Assembly: GCA_029851945.1 (NCBI GenBank)
Contig: JARKUZ010000089.1
Coordinates: 1 to 62,949 of the forward strand
DNA length: 62,949 nucleotides
Reading direction: 5' to 3'
DNA from: Terrisporobacter sp.
Lineage (GTDB): Bacteria; Bacillota_A; Clostridia; Peptostreptococcales; Peptostreptococcaceae
Shown piece by piece: positions 1 to 8,396 of the stretch. Each line of letters opens with the position of its first letter. The stretch's first letter is position 1. The position numbers were made by a program, and so were the translations under genes. The notes under the pieces are model-generated. The model saw only the letters and a list, made by a program, of their open reading frames with translations, was not told the origin of the DNA and ran no database searches.

Positions 1-44
1 GTTCTAGATTTTAATATATCACAAGCTAATATATATAAAATTTG

Positions 45-89
45 AAAATAACTATATATAAATGATATTAATACTTATATAGTTATTTT
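45..89. terminator. Palindromic terminator-like hairpin
   Basis: A 14-bp perfect inverted repeat (45-58 with 76-89) contains A-tracts on one side and T-tracts on the other, so it could act in either direction. The gene it would serve lies outside the window. Confidence 0.5.
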
Positions 90-188
90 TATAATATATT
101 TATCAAGAATTATTGGATGAATTAATCGTAGGTATGATTGTGAAGAATCATTTCTATCAATTACATAATTTTTATCGTCAAACCAATT

Positions 189-226
189 GGAATTGCTAGA
201 GTTTATAATCTAGCAATTCCTTTTTT
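189..226 (+). terminator. Intrinsic terminator
   Basis: A 12-bp perfect stem (189-200 with 209-220) with an 8-base loop is followed directly by six T. It ends a transcript entering from the left, but no coding sequence for it is visible in the first 188 bases. Confidence 0.75.
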
Positions 227-617
227 ATTACATATAAATGAGAGAAATATAGGGTTTATATAATAGTTAAATCAATAATTTATAATAAATAACAGTGAGC
301 TATATCACAAGTAAGAGAGTGTGGTTTGTGAAAATAGCTTATTGTAAAGGAATACTAAATAAAATTAAAATAAATACTGATGATAAAAGATTTGTCACCT
401 TAATATACTTGCAAGTACTTCTGACCCTAAAGTTATATTATTATACTTTTTATAAAAAAATCAAAGTGATGCAATGAAAAATCTTTGAGATTAGGGGTTT
501 GACCATTGTTTTTAACTTTTATTATTACTTCAGATAAACTCAATACATGAACTAAAAATTAATAAATAGACACGTATATAAATTTAAGGATTGTGAATAA
601 TATATTACATAGTTATA

Positions 618-690
618 CTCCGTAATAGCTTAATGATGGGACGATCGGATGTCAACCAATAGGTTAGAGGTTTAAGTCATCTTAACGGAG
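618..690 (+). ncRNA. Candidate structured RNA of unknown class
   Basis: The stretch is clearly richer in G and C than its surroundings and folds as nested helices: CTCCGT (618-623) with ACGGAG (685-690), GAT and GAC (635-637, 640-642) with GTC and ATC (676-681), and AACC/GGTT (654-657, 662-665) around an AATA loop. Five T follow shortly after (694-698). It could be a small RNA with its own terminator or a leader element; the next gene starts ~270 bases downstream. I compared it mentally with common riboswitch consensus sequences (purine, TPP, glycine, fluoride, THF, ZTP, c-di-GMP) and none fitted. Confidence 0.3.
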
Positions 691-957
691 CCATTTTTAT
701 ATTTTATTATAAAGTAGTATATAACAAGATATATTTACTATTTTTATCTATATTTCAAAATAAAAGATAAATTATATTGAGTACTATATTTGATTATTAT
801 AGTATTCAAAATAAAATTTTTATATATAACTAGTATGATTAATACAAATAAAATAAATATTTTGATAATAAAAAATATTCTAGTTACTACATATACGATT
901 CAGAAGTAATATTAGCTTCGAATATAACAAGCTAGTTTATAAAGGAGAATAAAGGTT

Positions 958-2133
958 ATGTTATTAATAAAAAATGGGAAAATAATAACCATGTGTGATA
1001 AAAATTATAATCGTGGATCTATTTTAATAAAAGATAAAAAGATTGTGGAAATTGGAGAAAATATTAATATAAATAGTAATAAGGATTGTAAGATAATTGA
1101 TGCAGAAAATTGTTGGGTTATGCCAGGCATAATAGAATCTCATTGCCATATTGGGATTCAAGAAGAAAGGAAAGGCTTTGAAGGCAATGACTGTAATGAA
1201 ATAAATGAATCAATTACACCATATCTTAGGGCTTTAGATGGTATTAATGTTATGGATTCAGCTTTTCATAATGCTTTGACTTCTGGTATTACAGGCGTAA
1301 TGGTAGGACCTGGAAGTTCAAATGTAGTAGGAGGACAGTTTGTTTTTATAAAAACTCATGGCAGAACGATAGATAACATGGCTGTCCTTGAACCAGCAGC
1401 AATGAAGGTGGCATTTGGAGAAAATATAAAAACAAATTATAATCAAAAAAATATGATGCCATCAACTCGTATGTCAATAGCTGCACTTTTACGTGAAGAA
1501 TTATTTGAAGCTCAAAAATACAATCAAAACAAAAAAAATGCTATGAAAAATGGTGAAAGCTTTGATGAGGTATTTAGGAAAGAATGTTGGTTACCTGTAA
1601 TTAACAGAGAGATTCCTTTAAAGGCACATGTACATAGAGCAGATGATATTTTAACAGCAATCCGTATAGCTAAAGAGTTTAATTTAAAATTAACTTTAGA
1701 TCATTGTACAGAGGGACATCTAATTTCAGAAGAGATTAAGTCATCTGGATTTCCGGCAATAGTTGGACCTTCACTAGCAATAAGAAATAAGATAGAGACT
1801 CAAAATGCAGATTTTAAAACGGCTGGTATATTACACAAAGCTGGTGTGAAAGTAGCTATCACTACTGATCATCCAGTTACAAGAATACAAGATTTACCTA
1901 TTTGTGCTGGATTTGCAGCAAGAGAAGGACTAGGAATAGAAGAGGGACTTAAAGCAATTACAATAAATGCGGCAGAAATATGTAATGTATCGGATAAAGT
2001 TGGAAGTATTGAAATAGGAAAAGATGCTGATATTGCAATTTTTGATGGGAATCCAATGGAGGTATTTACAAAAACAATGTATACCATAATTGATGGTGAA
2101 ATAGTTTATGAAGCAAAAGATATAAATAATTAG
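958..2133 (+). CDS. Amidohydrolase (imidazolonepropionase-like)
   Basis: 391-residue metal-dependent hydrolase of the amidohydrolase superfamily (COG1228-like). The N-terminal beta-sandwich segment (about 1-55) leads into the HxH metal motif (SHCHIG, about 61-66). Later conserved elements are a KAHVHRADD segment, an LDHCTEGH segment and TTDHP, whose Asp is the usual catalytic or metal ligand. The C-terminus has the typical GSIEIGKDADIAIFDG stretch that closes the composite domain. AAGGAG sits 10-15 bases before the ATG. Members hydrolyse cyclic amides, imides or N-acyl amino acids, and the substrate here cannot be read from sequence. It is probably monocistronic, since a terminator follows within 20 bases. 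Likely cytoplasmic: no signal peptide. Confidence 0.85.
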   Translation: MLLIKNGKIITMCDKNYNRGSILIKDKKIVEIGENININSNKDCKIIDAENCWVMPGIIESHCHIGIQEERKGFEGNDCNEINESITPYLRALDGINVMDSAFHNALTSGITGVMVGPGSSNVVGGQFVFIKTHGRTIDNMAVLEPAAMKVAFGENIKTNYNQKNMMPSTRMSIAALLREELFEAQKYNQNKKNAMKNGESFDEVFRKECWLPVINREIPLKAHVHRADDILTAIRIAKEFNLKLTLDHCTEGHLISEEIKSSGFPAIVGPSLAIRNKIETQNADFKTAGILHKAGVKVAITTDHPVTRIQDLPICAGFAAREGLGIEEGLKAITINAAEICNVSDKVGSIEIGKDADIAIFDGNPMEVFTKTMYTIIDGEIVYEAKDINN

Positions 2134-2151
2134 CTATTAAAAATAAGAATG

Positions 2152-2187
2152 GTAGATAGTTTTATATAACAAGCTATCTACTTTTTT
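2152..2187 (+). terminator. Intrinsic terminator after amidohydrolase
   Basis: Perfect 8-bp stem GTAGATAG/CTATCTAC (2152-2159, 2174-2181) followed by six T. Confidence 0.8.
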
Positions 2188-2238
2188 ATATGAATTATTA
2201 ATAGTTTTAGATAAATATATTATATGGATTAATAGTAG

Positions 2239-2358
2239 ATGTTATATCAAATAAAAATTATATTAATTTTGACTAATATTGTAAGTAAAAACTTGGGAAA
2301 TTTATTTGATGAGGTTGAACTAGTTAAACTTTGTGGTAGAAAGGATTGGTTTGAATAA
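2239..2358 (+). pseudogene. Possible gene fragment (39 codons)
   Basis: An open frame from ATG 2239 to TAA 2358 ends in a protein-like stretch rich in Leu, Val, Glu and Trp, but it has no ribosome binding site. Two hairpins follow it (2403-2453 decayed, 2455-2494 intact). It may be the 3' remnant of a lost gene. The evidence is weak because chance open frames of this length are common in such AT-rich DNA. Confidence 0.2.
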
Positions 2359-2454
2359 TTTATTAAATAGAACAATAATTAAGATTTTCTTATAATTTTT
2401 ATAATAAAGCGATAACAAAATCAATTTTATAATGACTTTGCTATCACTTTATTA

Positions 2455-2494
2455 ATTACATAAAAGTTGCTCTACTAACTTTTATGTAATTTTT
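2455..2494 (+). terminator. Strong hairpin, terminator-like
   Basis: 14-bp perfect stem (2455-2468 with 2477-2490) and a short T-run on the plus strand. An adjacent, mutated inverted repeat (2403-2419 with 2437-2453) carries two mismatched pairs. The pair lies between the possible relic on the plus strand and the stop of the Asn-rich minus-strand gene, so it may end transcription from either side. Confidence 0.55.
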
Positions 2495-2504
2495 GTCCAT
2501 CAAA

Positions 2505-2651
2505 CTATCTATTGTTGTTTCTATTATTGTTGTTGTTATTGTTGTTATTATTGTCGTTATTGTTATTTCTATTATTGTTGTTGTTTTTATTATTGCAGTT
2601 ATTGCAATTATTGTTGTTGTTGTTATTATTGTTGTTGTTTGACTTTATCAT
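2505..2651 (-). CDS. Asparagine-rich microprotein with CxxC
   Basis: A 48-codon gene too short for routine ORF calling. On the minus strand a full-length Shine-Dalgarno (GAGGAGGTGAT) lies 5 bases before the ATG at 2651. The product starts MIKS and is then almost pure asparagine: 37 of 48 residues are Asn. The runs are interrupted by a C-N-N-C motif at residues 16-19, one Lys, one Asp and three Arg, and it stops at 2505. Asn codons alternate AAC/AAT, so this is not a simple trinucleotide microsatellite. The long Leu-rich frame on the opposite strand is its shadow. Function unknown; low-complexity Asn proteins can be spore-coat or matrix components, and CxxC could bind metal or form disulfides. 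No sporulation promoter could be assigned. Confidence 0.7.
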   Translation of the reverse strand: MIKSNNNNNNNNNNNCNNCNNKNNNNNRNNNNDNNNNNNNNNNRNNNR

Positions 2652-3028
2652 TAATATCACCTCCTCAGAACTATTATTTGCAGAAATGTATTGTAATATA
2701 CATTCGCTAAAAATAGTTTTTTATTATTAGTGCGTAGAGTTGGTTTAATTAATTTGCAGATAATATGGAAGTTAATTATCATATTACATTAAGAGAAGAA
2801 ACTACATGAAAACGAGGACAGTATTAAGGTAGTTTTCCTATATATTATGAATTTCCAAAATACCAAATAGAAATAAAACTATGATATATGTTTATTCTAA
2901 AAGTGGAATTTTAGCGCTATGAAAATAGTGAGGCTGTATAATTTTTAGGAACTATTACTTTTATAAAAAAATTATATGAATAATCGTAGTATTATACTTT
3001 AGATTCATCTTTAACATTAAACTCTACA

Positions 3029-3062
3029 AAAAACGTATTGGTTAAAAAATCAATACGTTTTT
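3029..3062. terminator. Bidirectional intrinsic terminator
   Basis: Perfect 12-bp stem (3029-3040 with 3051-3062) around CGTATTG/CAATACG, with an A-run on the left and a T-run on the right. On the minus strand it ends in six T and would serve the possible relic at 3089-3300. Confidence 0.65.
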
Positions 3063-3088
3063 CGTGATTAATAAACTAGATATGTTTT

Positions 3089-3300
3089 TTAGTATTTTGC
3101 AAAATTGAATTGAAAATTTTGGATATTGGTAATACATCCTAGATACAGAATACATTTATCTTTTGCCCAAATGGGCTTCATATTATGATTTTTTATCACT
3201 TTAACAGGATATTTTTTGTATAAATTCTACAACAAATACAATTATTTTTTAGATAGAGCCTATCTGTTTTTCTCATTTCTTTATGTCTTAGATAATACAT
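3089..3300 (-). pseudogene. Possible frameshifted minus-strand gene
   Basis: Reading leftward from ATG 3300, about 25 codons of Lys/Arg/Tyr-rich sequence lead to a CICCR stretch. Moving by one reading frame at that point opens a second segment of about 45 codons that runs to TAA at 3089-3091, with further Cys residues, and a bidirectional terminator lies just beyond. The two halves join into a plausible ~70-residue Cys-containing protein if one base was gained or lost near 3230. I do not recognise the family, and chance cannot be excluded in AT-rich DNA. Confidence 0.3.
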
Positions 3301-3454
3301 ATTAACTATAAATATAGGAACTTTATTATGATTATAATTAAAGATATTTTTCTTGGATTAGAGATTTTTTATTATAAAAAAATTTAAAATGTAACAAAAA
3401 ATGATATATAGAAATATAATAATATGAAACATATTGTATAAGGAGGTTGAGTAT

Positions 3455-4411
3455 ATGGAGCTAAAATGGATTATAGTTATTATAATTATACTTTCCTTAC
3501 TATTATATAGATGGATAATACAAAGAAAACAAGCTATTAATAATGTGTTACAAAGAAGTGATGAAGAAAAAATTAAAGATATTAATAATGCACTAGAGCT
3601 ATATGGTTTTGTATATGATGAAACTAATGATATTATATGTTCAAATATGAATCCTTGGCAAAGAGGTGTAGGATATTGTAGGTTTTATGATGAAGCAGCA
3701 CCTGCCTTAAATATGATTATTGATAGTGAACCTATTTATTTTGAATACGACAATAGAAGATGGCTTATTGAAATTTGGAAAGGTCAGTATGGAATGAATA
3801 CTGGTGGTGAAATTGGTATATATGTAACCGAAATGGAAGATATTAATATACCAGGGATTTTTTCAGGACCTTTTTTCGAAGCAGTATCAGATGAAGAACT
3901 CTTAAATATGGATTTTAAGCTTAAAATAAGTGAAAAAGAATTATTTAAAAGACAAGATTACCATTGGTGGCTAACAGGTTTTGATGTAGGTGTATTTTCT
4001 AATCCTAATAACTTATCAATGGAAATTAGAATAATTTTCCCAAATTCAATTATGAAAGATGCATTTCTTGGTGGATTAAAAAGAGTGGGTTATAAAGAAG
4101 ACGAAATTAAAATAATTAAGAATATAATTTATTTTAATTTTAATAAACCTAAATCAGATCAACCATATAATCGTTATAAATTGATAATCCCATTTATCCA
4201 ATTTATGAATAAAACTTATTGTAAGATATACAATTCAATTACTAAAGATTTTGTACGTACAATAGATAAAATTGACTTTTTACGATCATACTATCCTAAT
4301 TTATTTAAATTAATTGCAGGTAAAAACAGAATGAAAAAATTACAAAAATCTTATAAAGTAATTTCATCTTATGTAAATGGGAATGAGATGAGAAGTAATG
4401 AGCACTTATAA
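3455..4411 (+). CDS. DUF4474 domain protein, membrane-anchored
   Basis: 318 residues from ATG 3455, chosen because AGGAGG lies 8 bases upstream; a TTG seven codons earlier lacks a ribosome site. Residues ~4-20 form one hydrophobic membrane anchor. The rest matches the DUF4474 family, with conserved PWQRGVGYCRFYDEAAPA and RRWLIEIWKGQYGMNTGGE blocks. The C-terminal ~100 residues are basic and look cytoplasmic. Function is unknown; the family is widespread in clostridia. The gene overlaps the following metallophosphoesterase by 14 bases, so the two are translationally coupled and probably act together. Confidence 0.8.
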   Translation: MELKWIIVIIIILSLLLYRWIIQRKQAINNVLQRSDEEKIKDINNALELYGFVYDETNDIICSNMNPWQRGVGYCRFYDEAAPALNMIIDSEPIYFEYDNRRWLIEIWKGQYGMNTGGEIGIYVTEMEDINIPGIFSGPFFEAVSDEELLNMDFKLKISEKELFKRQDYHWWLTGFDVGVFSNPNNLSMEIRIIFPNSIMKDAFLGGLKRVGYKEDEIKIIKNIIYFNFNKPKSDQPYNRYKLIIPFIQFMNKTYCKIYNSITKDFVRTIDKIDFLRSYYPNLFKLIAGKNRMKKLQKSYKVISSYVNGNEMRSNEHL

Positions 4412-5303
4412 ACGCTTAGTCAAAGTCTATGAAAATTCAAAAGTTATTCCTTATGATTATTCTTCAAAACTTGTTATAATGAGTGATTGTCATAGAGGTA
4501 GCGGTAATTCAGGAGATAATTTTCTAAAAAATCAATATCTATTTTTAGCTGCACTTAATGATTACTATAAAAAAGGATTTACTTATATTGAATTAGGTGA
4601 TGGAGATGAGCTTTGGGAAAATAGATGTATGGAACAAATCATTGAAGTACACAGTAGTACATTTGAATTATTATCTAAATTTTATGAGTCAAACAGAATG
4701 TATATGATTTATGGTAATCATGATATGCAAAAAAGTGATACAGAATTTTTAGAGTGCCATTATAAAGGATATTATTGCGGAATAAGAAAAAAGGTTTTTT
4801 CATTATTCAATTATATAAAAGCATATGAAGGAATAATTCTGGAAAATGTAGATAATAATCAACACAGAATATTTCTTGTACATGGTCATCAAGGAGATTT
4901 GATTAATGATAGACTATGGAAGCTAGGTAGATTTTTAGTTCGTTATATCTGGAGGTCGTTAGAGATATGGGGATTTAATGATCCTACAAGAGCAGCTAAG
5001 AATTATAAAAAGAAAAATAGAATAGAACGACAAATGATGATATGGTCAAAAGAGAATAGCATAATGTTAATTACAGGTCATACTCATAGACCTAGTTTTG
5101 CTAACTTAGGTGAAGCTATGTATTTTAATTCAGGAAGTTGTATACATCCAACAGCCATTACAGCTATAGAGATTGAATGTGGTTGTATTAGTTTAGTGAA
5201 GTGGAGTGTTATGACAAGAGAAGATAGCAGTATGTATGTAGGAAAAGAAATTTTACAAGGACCAGTAAAATTAGAAGATTATTTTGCAAAAAGTATAAAA
5301 TAG
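4398..5303 (+). CDS. Metallophosphoesterase, LpxH-like
   Basis: 301-residue calcineurin-like phosphoesterase. All metal-binding blocks are visible in order: SDCHRGSG (D-x-H), GDGDELWE, GNHD, HGHQGD and GHTHRP. This layout resembles COG2908 (UDP-diacylglucosamine hydrolase-like), but a Gram-positive cell has no lipid A, so the real substrate is probably another nucleotide or phospholipid pyrophosphate. There is no signal peptide. Translation is coupled to the upstream DUF4474 gene by overlap, suggesting the anchored partner recruits it to the membrane (inference). Confidence 0.8.
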   Translation: MSTYKRLVKVYENSKVIPYDYSSKLVIMSDCHRGSGNSGDNFLKNQYLFLAALNDYYKKGFTYIELGDGDELWENRCMEQIIEVHSSTFELLSKFYESNRMYMIYGNHDMQKSDTEFLECHYKGYYCGIRKKVFSLFNYIKAYEGIILENVDNNQHRIFLVHGHQGDLINDRLWKLGRFLVRYIWRSLEIWGFNDPTRAAKNYKKKNRIERQMMIWSKENSIMLITGHTHRPSFANLGEAMYFNSGSCIHPTAITAIEIECGCISLVKWSVMTREDSSMYVGKEILQGPVKLEDYFAKSIK

Positions 5304-5321
5304 AAAGTTTTTAAGTATTTA

Positions 5322-5359
5322 AAAGCTGATTCCTATATTGATAAGGGGTCAGCTTTCTT
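5322..5359 (+). terminator. Terminator-like hairpin after phosphoesterase
   Basis: 12-bp stem (5322-5333 with 5345-5356) with two G-U pairs and only a short T-rich tail. Confidence 0.5.
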
Positions 5360-5464
5360 AGTATTAGAGATATAACTTGATTTAGATTTCTGGTTTCAAA
5401 TATACATTAAATAATAAATAAACTAGGAAATGTATTATGTAGAAATAATGAAGATATATATTAA

Positions 5465-5637
5465 AACATTATTTACTATGGAAAACTTGAAGTAATTAAT
5501 ATCTATGGATTGGATGCAATTAAAAATACAGATAAAAGGTATCAATTATTCACAGAAACAGGACATTAATAGGAGTTGATAAATATAAAGTGACTAAGGC
5601 ATTACTTTCAATTTTTATATTAAAAAAAGTATTATGA
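5465..5637 (+). pseudogene. Possible frameshifted relic
   Basis: This lies within the 613-base gap between 5303 and 5917. Two protein-like segments, 5465-5566 and 5566-5637, are joined by a single frame change at ~5566. The second ends KKVL-stop at 5635-5637. No start codon with a ribosome site is visible, so it would be the 3' end of a lost gene. Nothing else is seen in the gap. Confidence 0.22.
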
Positions 5638-5916
5638 TATAAGAATGGTAAATATCAAACATATAAGATATTAATATTTTAGTTAATGTTTTAAATAATC
5701 CTTTAATGATTGGACGCATAATCTATATAGATATCCAAATATAGTTTTTTTATTATACATATTTTTTAATTTTATTTATTTTTTATTGTTAGATTATAAG
5801 TAAATCGTATATATGGAATTTTTAAAGTAAATTATATCGCATAAATAAGAACCATTGTCTAATATTTACATATAATATATAGAACAATATTTATATCATA
5901 AAAAGGGGAATCAACA

Positions 5917-6411
5917 ATGGACAGAAATTATTGGCAAGATTATTGGGAAAATTATTACAAGTTTATGGCTGTATATCTTAGAGAGTTACAAAATGCATAT
6001 CCTGATGCGGATATTAAAAGTGAATACGTAGAAGTTGCTAACTTATTTGAACCTCCTATGTCTCTTGAAGATTATGAGGATTATGAGGATTATGATGAAT
6101 ATGACGATGGTAATACCTATGCACAAATAGATAATAATCCGTTTTTTACATCACCTAGTGGTGGGCAATCTCCTACTCCTTTTATATCACCTGGTGGTGG
6201 GCAATTTACTATAAATAACTGTAGGAGAATGGCAGTAGTTAGAATAGTAATGAGGAGAGGTTTTACTCCTTCTAATTTCTTTATGCTAGTAGATAGAGCT
6301 GATAGAAGAAGTATTCAAGGATTTAGGATAGCTTGTGAAGCCGGTAGAATTAGATTTGTACCAATGGCTGTAGAATATAGAAATATTAACCTTATAGAAT
6401 GTGCATTTTAA
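5917..6411 (+). CDS. Hypothetical protein with acidic DYED repeat
   Basis: 164 residues, with AAAAGGGG 8-16 bases before the ATG. It has three parts: an aromatic N-terminus (MDRNYWQDYWENYYKF) continuing to ~50; a strongly acidic segment at ~50-65 built of (E)DY(E/D) repeats; and a linker with a repeated SPxGGQ unit (about 80-96), visible in the DNA as an imperfect direct repeat. A basic C-terminal domain (~100-164) follows, rich in Arg, Val and Ile. No signal peptide or membrane segment. The family is not recognised. The split charge pattern suggests a binding or assembly protein, possibly spore- or surface-related, but this is a guess. Confidence 0.65.
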   Translation: MDRNYWQDYWENYYKFMAVYLRELQNAYPDADIKSEYVEVANLFEPPMSLEDYEDYEDYDEYDDGNTYAQIDNNPFFTSPSGGQSPTPFISPGGGQFTINNCRRMAVVRIVMRRGFTPSNFFMLVDRADRRSIQGFRIACEAGRIRFVPMAVEYRNINLIECAF

Positions 6412-6562
6412 ATTAAATCTAATAAGAGGGCAAATGATAATTTAATGAGTTATGTTGTACTCATGGAGAGTATAGATGATTTAAGTAATAAAATAGAAAT
6501 AATAGTATAAGTTGATTGTGGGTTTGATTTTTGTGAATCGTCTCCATAATTAAAACTTATGA

Positions 6563-6595
6563 AAAGATATTAGCTATTTAGCTAATATCTTTTTT
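6563..6595 (+). terminator. Intrinsic terminator
   Basis: 13-bp perfect stem (6563-6575 with 6580-6592) with a 4-base loop, ending in T. It separates the hypothetical gene from the response regulator. A 22-codon peptide frame at 6444-6509 lies just upstream; it has no convincing ribosome site and is not called. Confidence 0.75.
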
Positions 6596-6655
6596 AGTAT
6601 GCAAATATAAAGTATGATATTATAAAATAAAATACAAATTAGGGAGAATAGAGAT

Positions 6656-7351
6656 ATGTACAAAGAGAACATTTTAGTAGTAGAAGATGATGTAGATATA
6701 AATAACCTAATAACAAAAACACTAGAAAAACAGAACTATAAAGTAACGCAGGCATTTTCAGGGAGTGAAGCTCTGTTGCAACTATCTATATCAGAATTCA
6801 AATTAATGCTACTAGATTTAATGTTACCAGGTATGAGCGGAGAAGAGATAATCAGTAAAATTAGAGATGAAAAAGAAATACCAATAATAGTAATTTCAGC
6901 AAAAACATCTCTAAAAGATAAAGTAAATGTTTTAAATATAGGAGCAGATGATTATATAACGAAACCTTTTGAATCAGAAGAAATAATAGCTCGAGTAAAC
7001 TCACAGTTAAGAAGATATAGAAAGTATGAAATAAGTACACCATCAAATGAAATATATAAATTTAAAAATCTTACCTTAGAAGAAGAAACAAGAAAAGTAA
7101 AGGTTAAAGGAAAAGAGATACATTTAACTGGTCATGAGTTTGATATCTTAAGTATTTTAATTAAAAATCCTGATAAAGTACATTCAAGGGAATCATTGTA
7201 TGAACAAGTATGGAAAAATGGATACTATGGGGAAGACAACTCTGTAAATGTTCATATTAGTAATATTAGAAAGAAAATTAAATCAGTGTCAGGTGATGAA
7301 GAGTACATAAAAACTGTGTGGGGAATAGGATTTAAGTTAAATAGTAATTAA
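6656..7351 (+). CDS. OmpR-family response regulator
   Basis: 231 residues with a receiver domain (1-120; phospho-acceptor D54 in LLDLMLPGM, Lys in the ITKPF motif) and a C-terminal winged-helix DNA-binding domain (~130-231; typical SVNVHISNIRKKI). AGGGAG precedes the ATG. It is the first gene of a four-gene set with an ABC ATPase, an ABC-2 permease and a sensor kinase. That arrangement is typical of lantibiotic or antimicrobial-peptide resistance modules such as CprR/CprK or BcrR-type systems. It probably binds the 11-bp-spaced direct repeats at 7365-7383 ahead of the transporter genes. Confidence 0.9.
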   Translation: MYKENILVVEDDVDINNLITKTLEKQNYKVTQAFSGSEALLQLSISEFKLMLLDLMLPGMSGEEIISKIRDEKEIPIIVISAKTSLKDKVNVLNIGADDYITKPFESEEIIARVNSQLRRYRKYEISTPSNEIYKFKNLTLEEETRKVKVKGKEIHLTGHEFDILSILIKNPDKVHSRESLYEQVWKNGYYGEDNSVNVHISNIRKKIKSVSGDEEYIKTVWGIGFKLNSN

Positions 7352-7364
7352 TAAAAATCTTTAT

Positions 7365-7383
7365 ACTTTCTTTAAACTTTCTT
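7365..7383 (+). promoter_or_regulatory. Tandem ACTTTCTT repeats, response-regulator site
   Basis: Two exact ACTTTCTT octamers are spaced by one helical turn (starts 7365 and 7376). They lie between the response regulator gene and the ABC ATPase gene, as expected for a dimeric OmpR-type regulator acting at the transporter promoter. Confidence 0.5.
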
Positions 7384-7475
7384 GAATATTTATTAAAAAA
7401 ATTTTTATATCATAGTTATTATAAGTTAGTTAATAAATGGCACTTAATACTGCTTAAATAAAAAGGGAGAAATTT

Positions 7476-8396
7476 ATGAAGGAAGTTATAAAAACGTATA
7501 ATTTATCTAAAAAATATGGAAATTATGATGCATTGTTAGACGTAAGTATTAATGTAAAACAAGGTGATATATATGGACTAGTAGGAGATAATGGAGCAGG
7601 AAAGACTACATTACTTAGAATATTAACAGGTCAATCATATGCTAGTAGTGGTAGTTTTGAACTTTTTTCAACTTCAAATGATAAAGAATTAAATGAAGTT
7701 AGAAAACAAACAGGGGTTATTATTGAATCACCAAGCTTTTATCCTAATCTTACTATTGAAAAGAATATGGAGTATTATCGTATTCAAAGAGGGATACCAG
7801 GAAAAGACAAGGTTGATAAAGCTCTTAAAGAGGTAAATTTACATCATGCCAAAAAGAAAAAGTTTAGTCAATTATCTCTTGGTATGAAGCAACGACTAGG
7901 GCTAGCTCTTGCTATGATGACTGAGCCTGAGTTATTAATACTTGATGAGCCAATTAATGGATTAGATCCATCGGGAATTATTGAAATTAGAAAGCTACTA
8001 TTGAAATTAAATAAGGAAAAAAATATTACTATATTAATATCAAGTCATATACTTACAGAGTTATCAAATATTGCAACTTGTTATGGATTTTTAAACAAAG
8101 GAAAATTAGTTAAAGAGATATCAGCAAAGGATCTTAATGAAAATTGTAAAAGTTATTTAGAAATTAAAGTTAATAATGCTAATAAGCTAACTGCATTATT
8201 AGAAGAAAAATTAGGTTATAGTGATTATAAGGTTTTGCCTGGCGAGATAATCCAGTTGTTTGATAGAAATAGAGACCCTCAAAAGATAAGCGAACTTATA
8301 GTTAAAAGTGGAATTGGATTAAATTGTATAGAAGAAAAAACTATAAATCTTGAAGATTATTATATGTCTTTGATTGGAGGATCTTATAATGCTTAA
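7476..8396 (+). CDS. ABC transporter ATP-binding protein, BcrA-like
   Basis: 306 residues. Walker A GDNGAGKT (~38-45), signature LSLGMKQR (~127-134), Walker B LLILDEP and an H-loop in SSHIL are all present. The C-terminal ~90 residues form the extension common to bacitracin/lantibiotic exporter ATPases. GGGAG lies before the ATG at 7476. The gene overlaps the permease start by 8 bases. With the permease it would pump or displace peptide antibiotics from the membrane; the specific drug is not predictable. Confidence 0.9.
   Translation: MKEVIKTYNLSKKYGNYDALLDVSINVKQGDIYGLVGDNGAGKTTLLRILTGQSYASSGSFELFSTSNDKELNEVRKQTGVIIESPSFYPNLTIEKNMEYYRIQRGIPGKDKVDKALKEVNLHHAKKKKFSQLSLGMKQRLGLALAMMTEPELLILDEPINGLDPSGIIEIRKLLLKLNKEKNITILISSHILTELSNIATCYGFLNKGKLVKEISAKDLNENCKSYLEIKVNNANKLTALLEEKLGYSDYKVLPGEIIQLFDRNRDPQKISELIVKSGIGLNCIEEKTINLEDYYMSLIGGSYNA

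Larger units (their letters stand above)
1..957. other. Gene-poor leader region
   Basis: No convincing protein gene is visible. The stretch holds two palindromic terminator-like hairpins (45-89 and 189-226) and a nested stem structure at 618-690, listed separately. The only open frame of note begins with GTG at 295 (60 codons); it has no Shine-Dalgarno and a random-looking Lys/Tyr-rich composition. The last ~60 bases carry the ribosome binding site of the amidohydrolase gene. Confidence 0.6.

Noticed and set aside
295..477. 60-codon frame starting with GTG
   Set aside because: No ribosome binding site, random Lys/Tyr-rich composition and no recognisable motif; likely chance.
2511..2640. CRISPR array or microsatellite
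   Set aside because: Repeats are codon-like AAC/AAT runs with irregular order and no spacers; better explained by the Asn-rich gene.
2512..2730. Leu-rich 72-codon frame on the plus strand
   Set aside because: It is the complement of the Asn-rich minus-strand gene, which has a perfect Shine-Dalgarno; the plus frame has none.
2765..2983. A single reading frame with gene-like patches and five stop codons
   Set aside because: The number of stops is what random sequence of this composition would give, so there is no real support for a decayed gene.
6444..6509. 22-codon frame after the acidic-repeat gene
   Set aside because: No convincing ribosome site; too short to support without conservation data.
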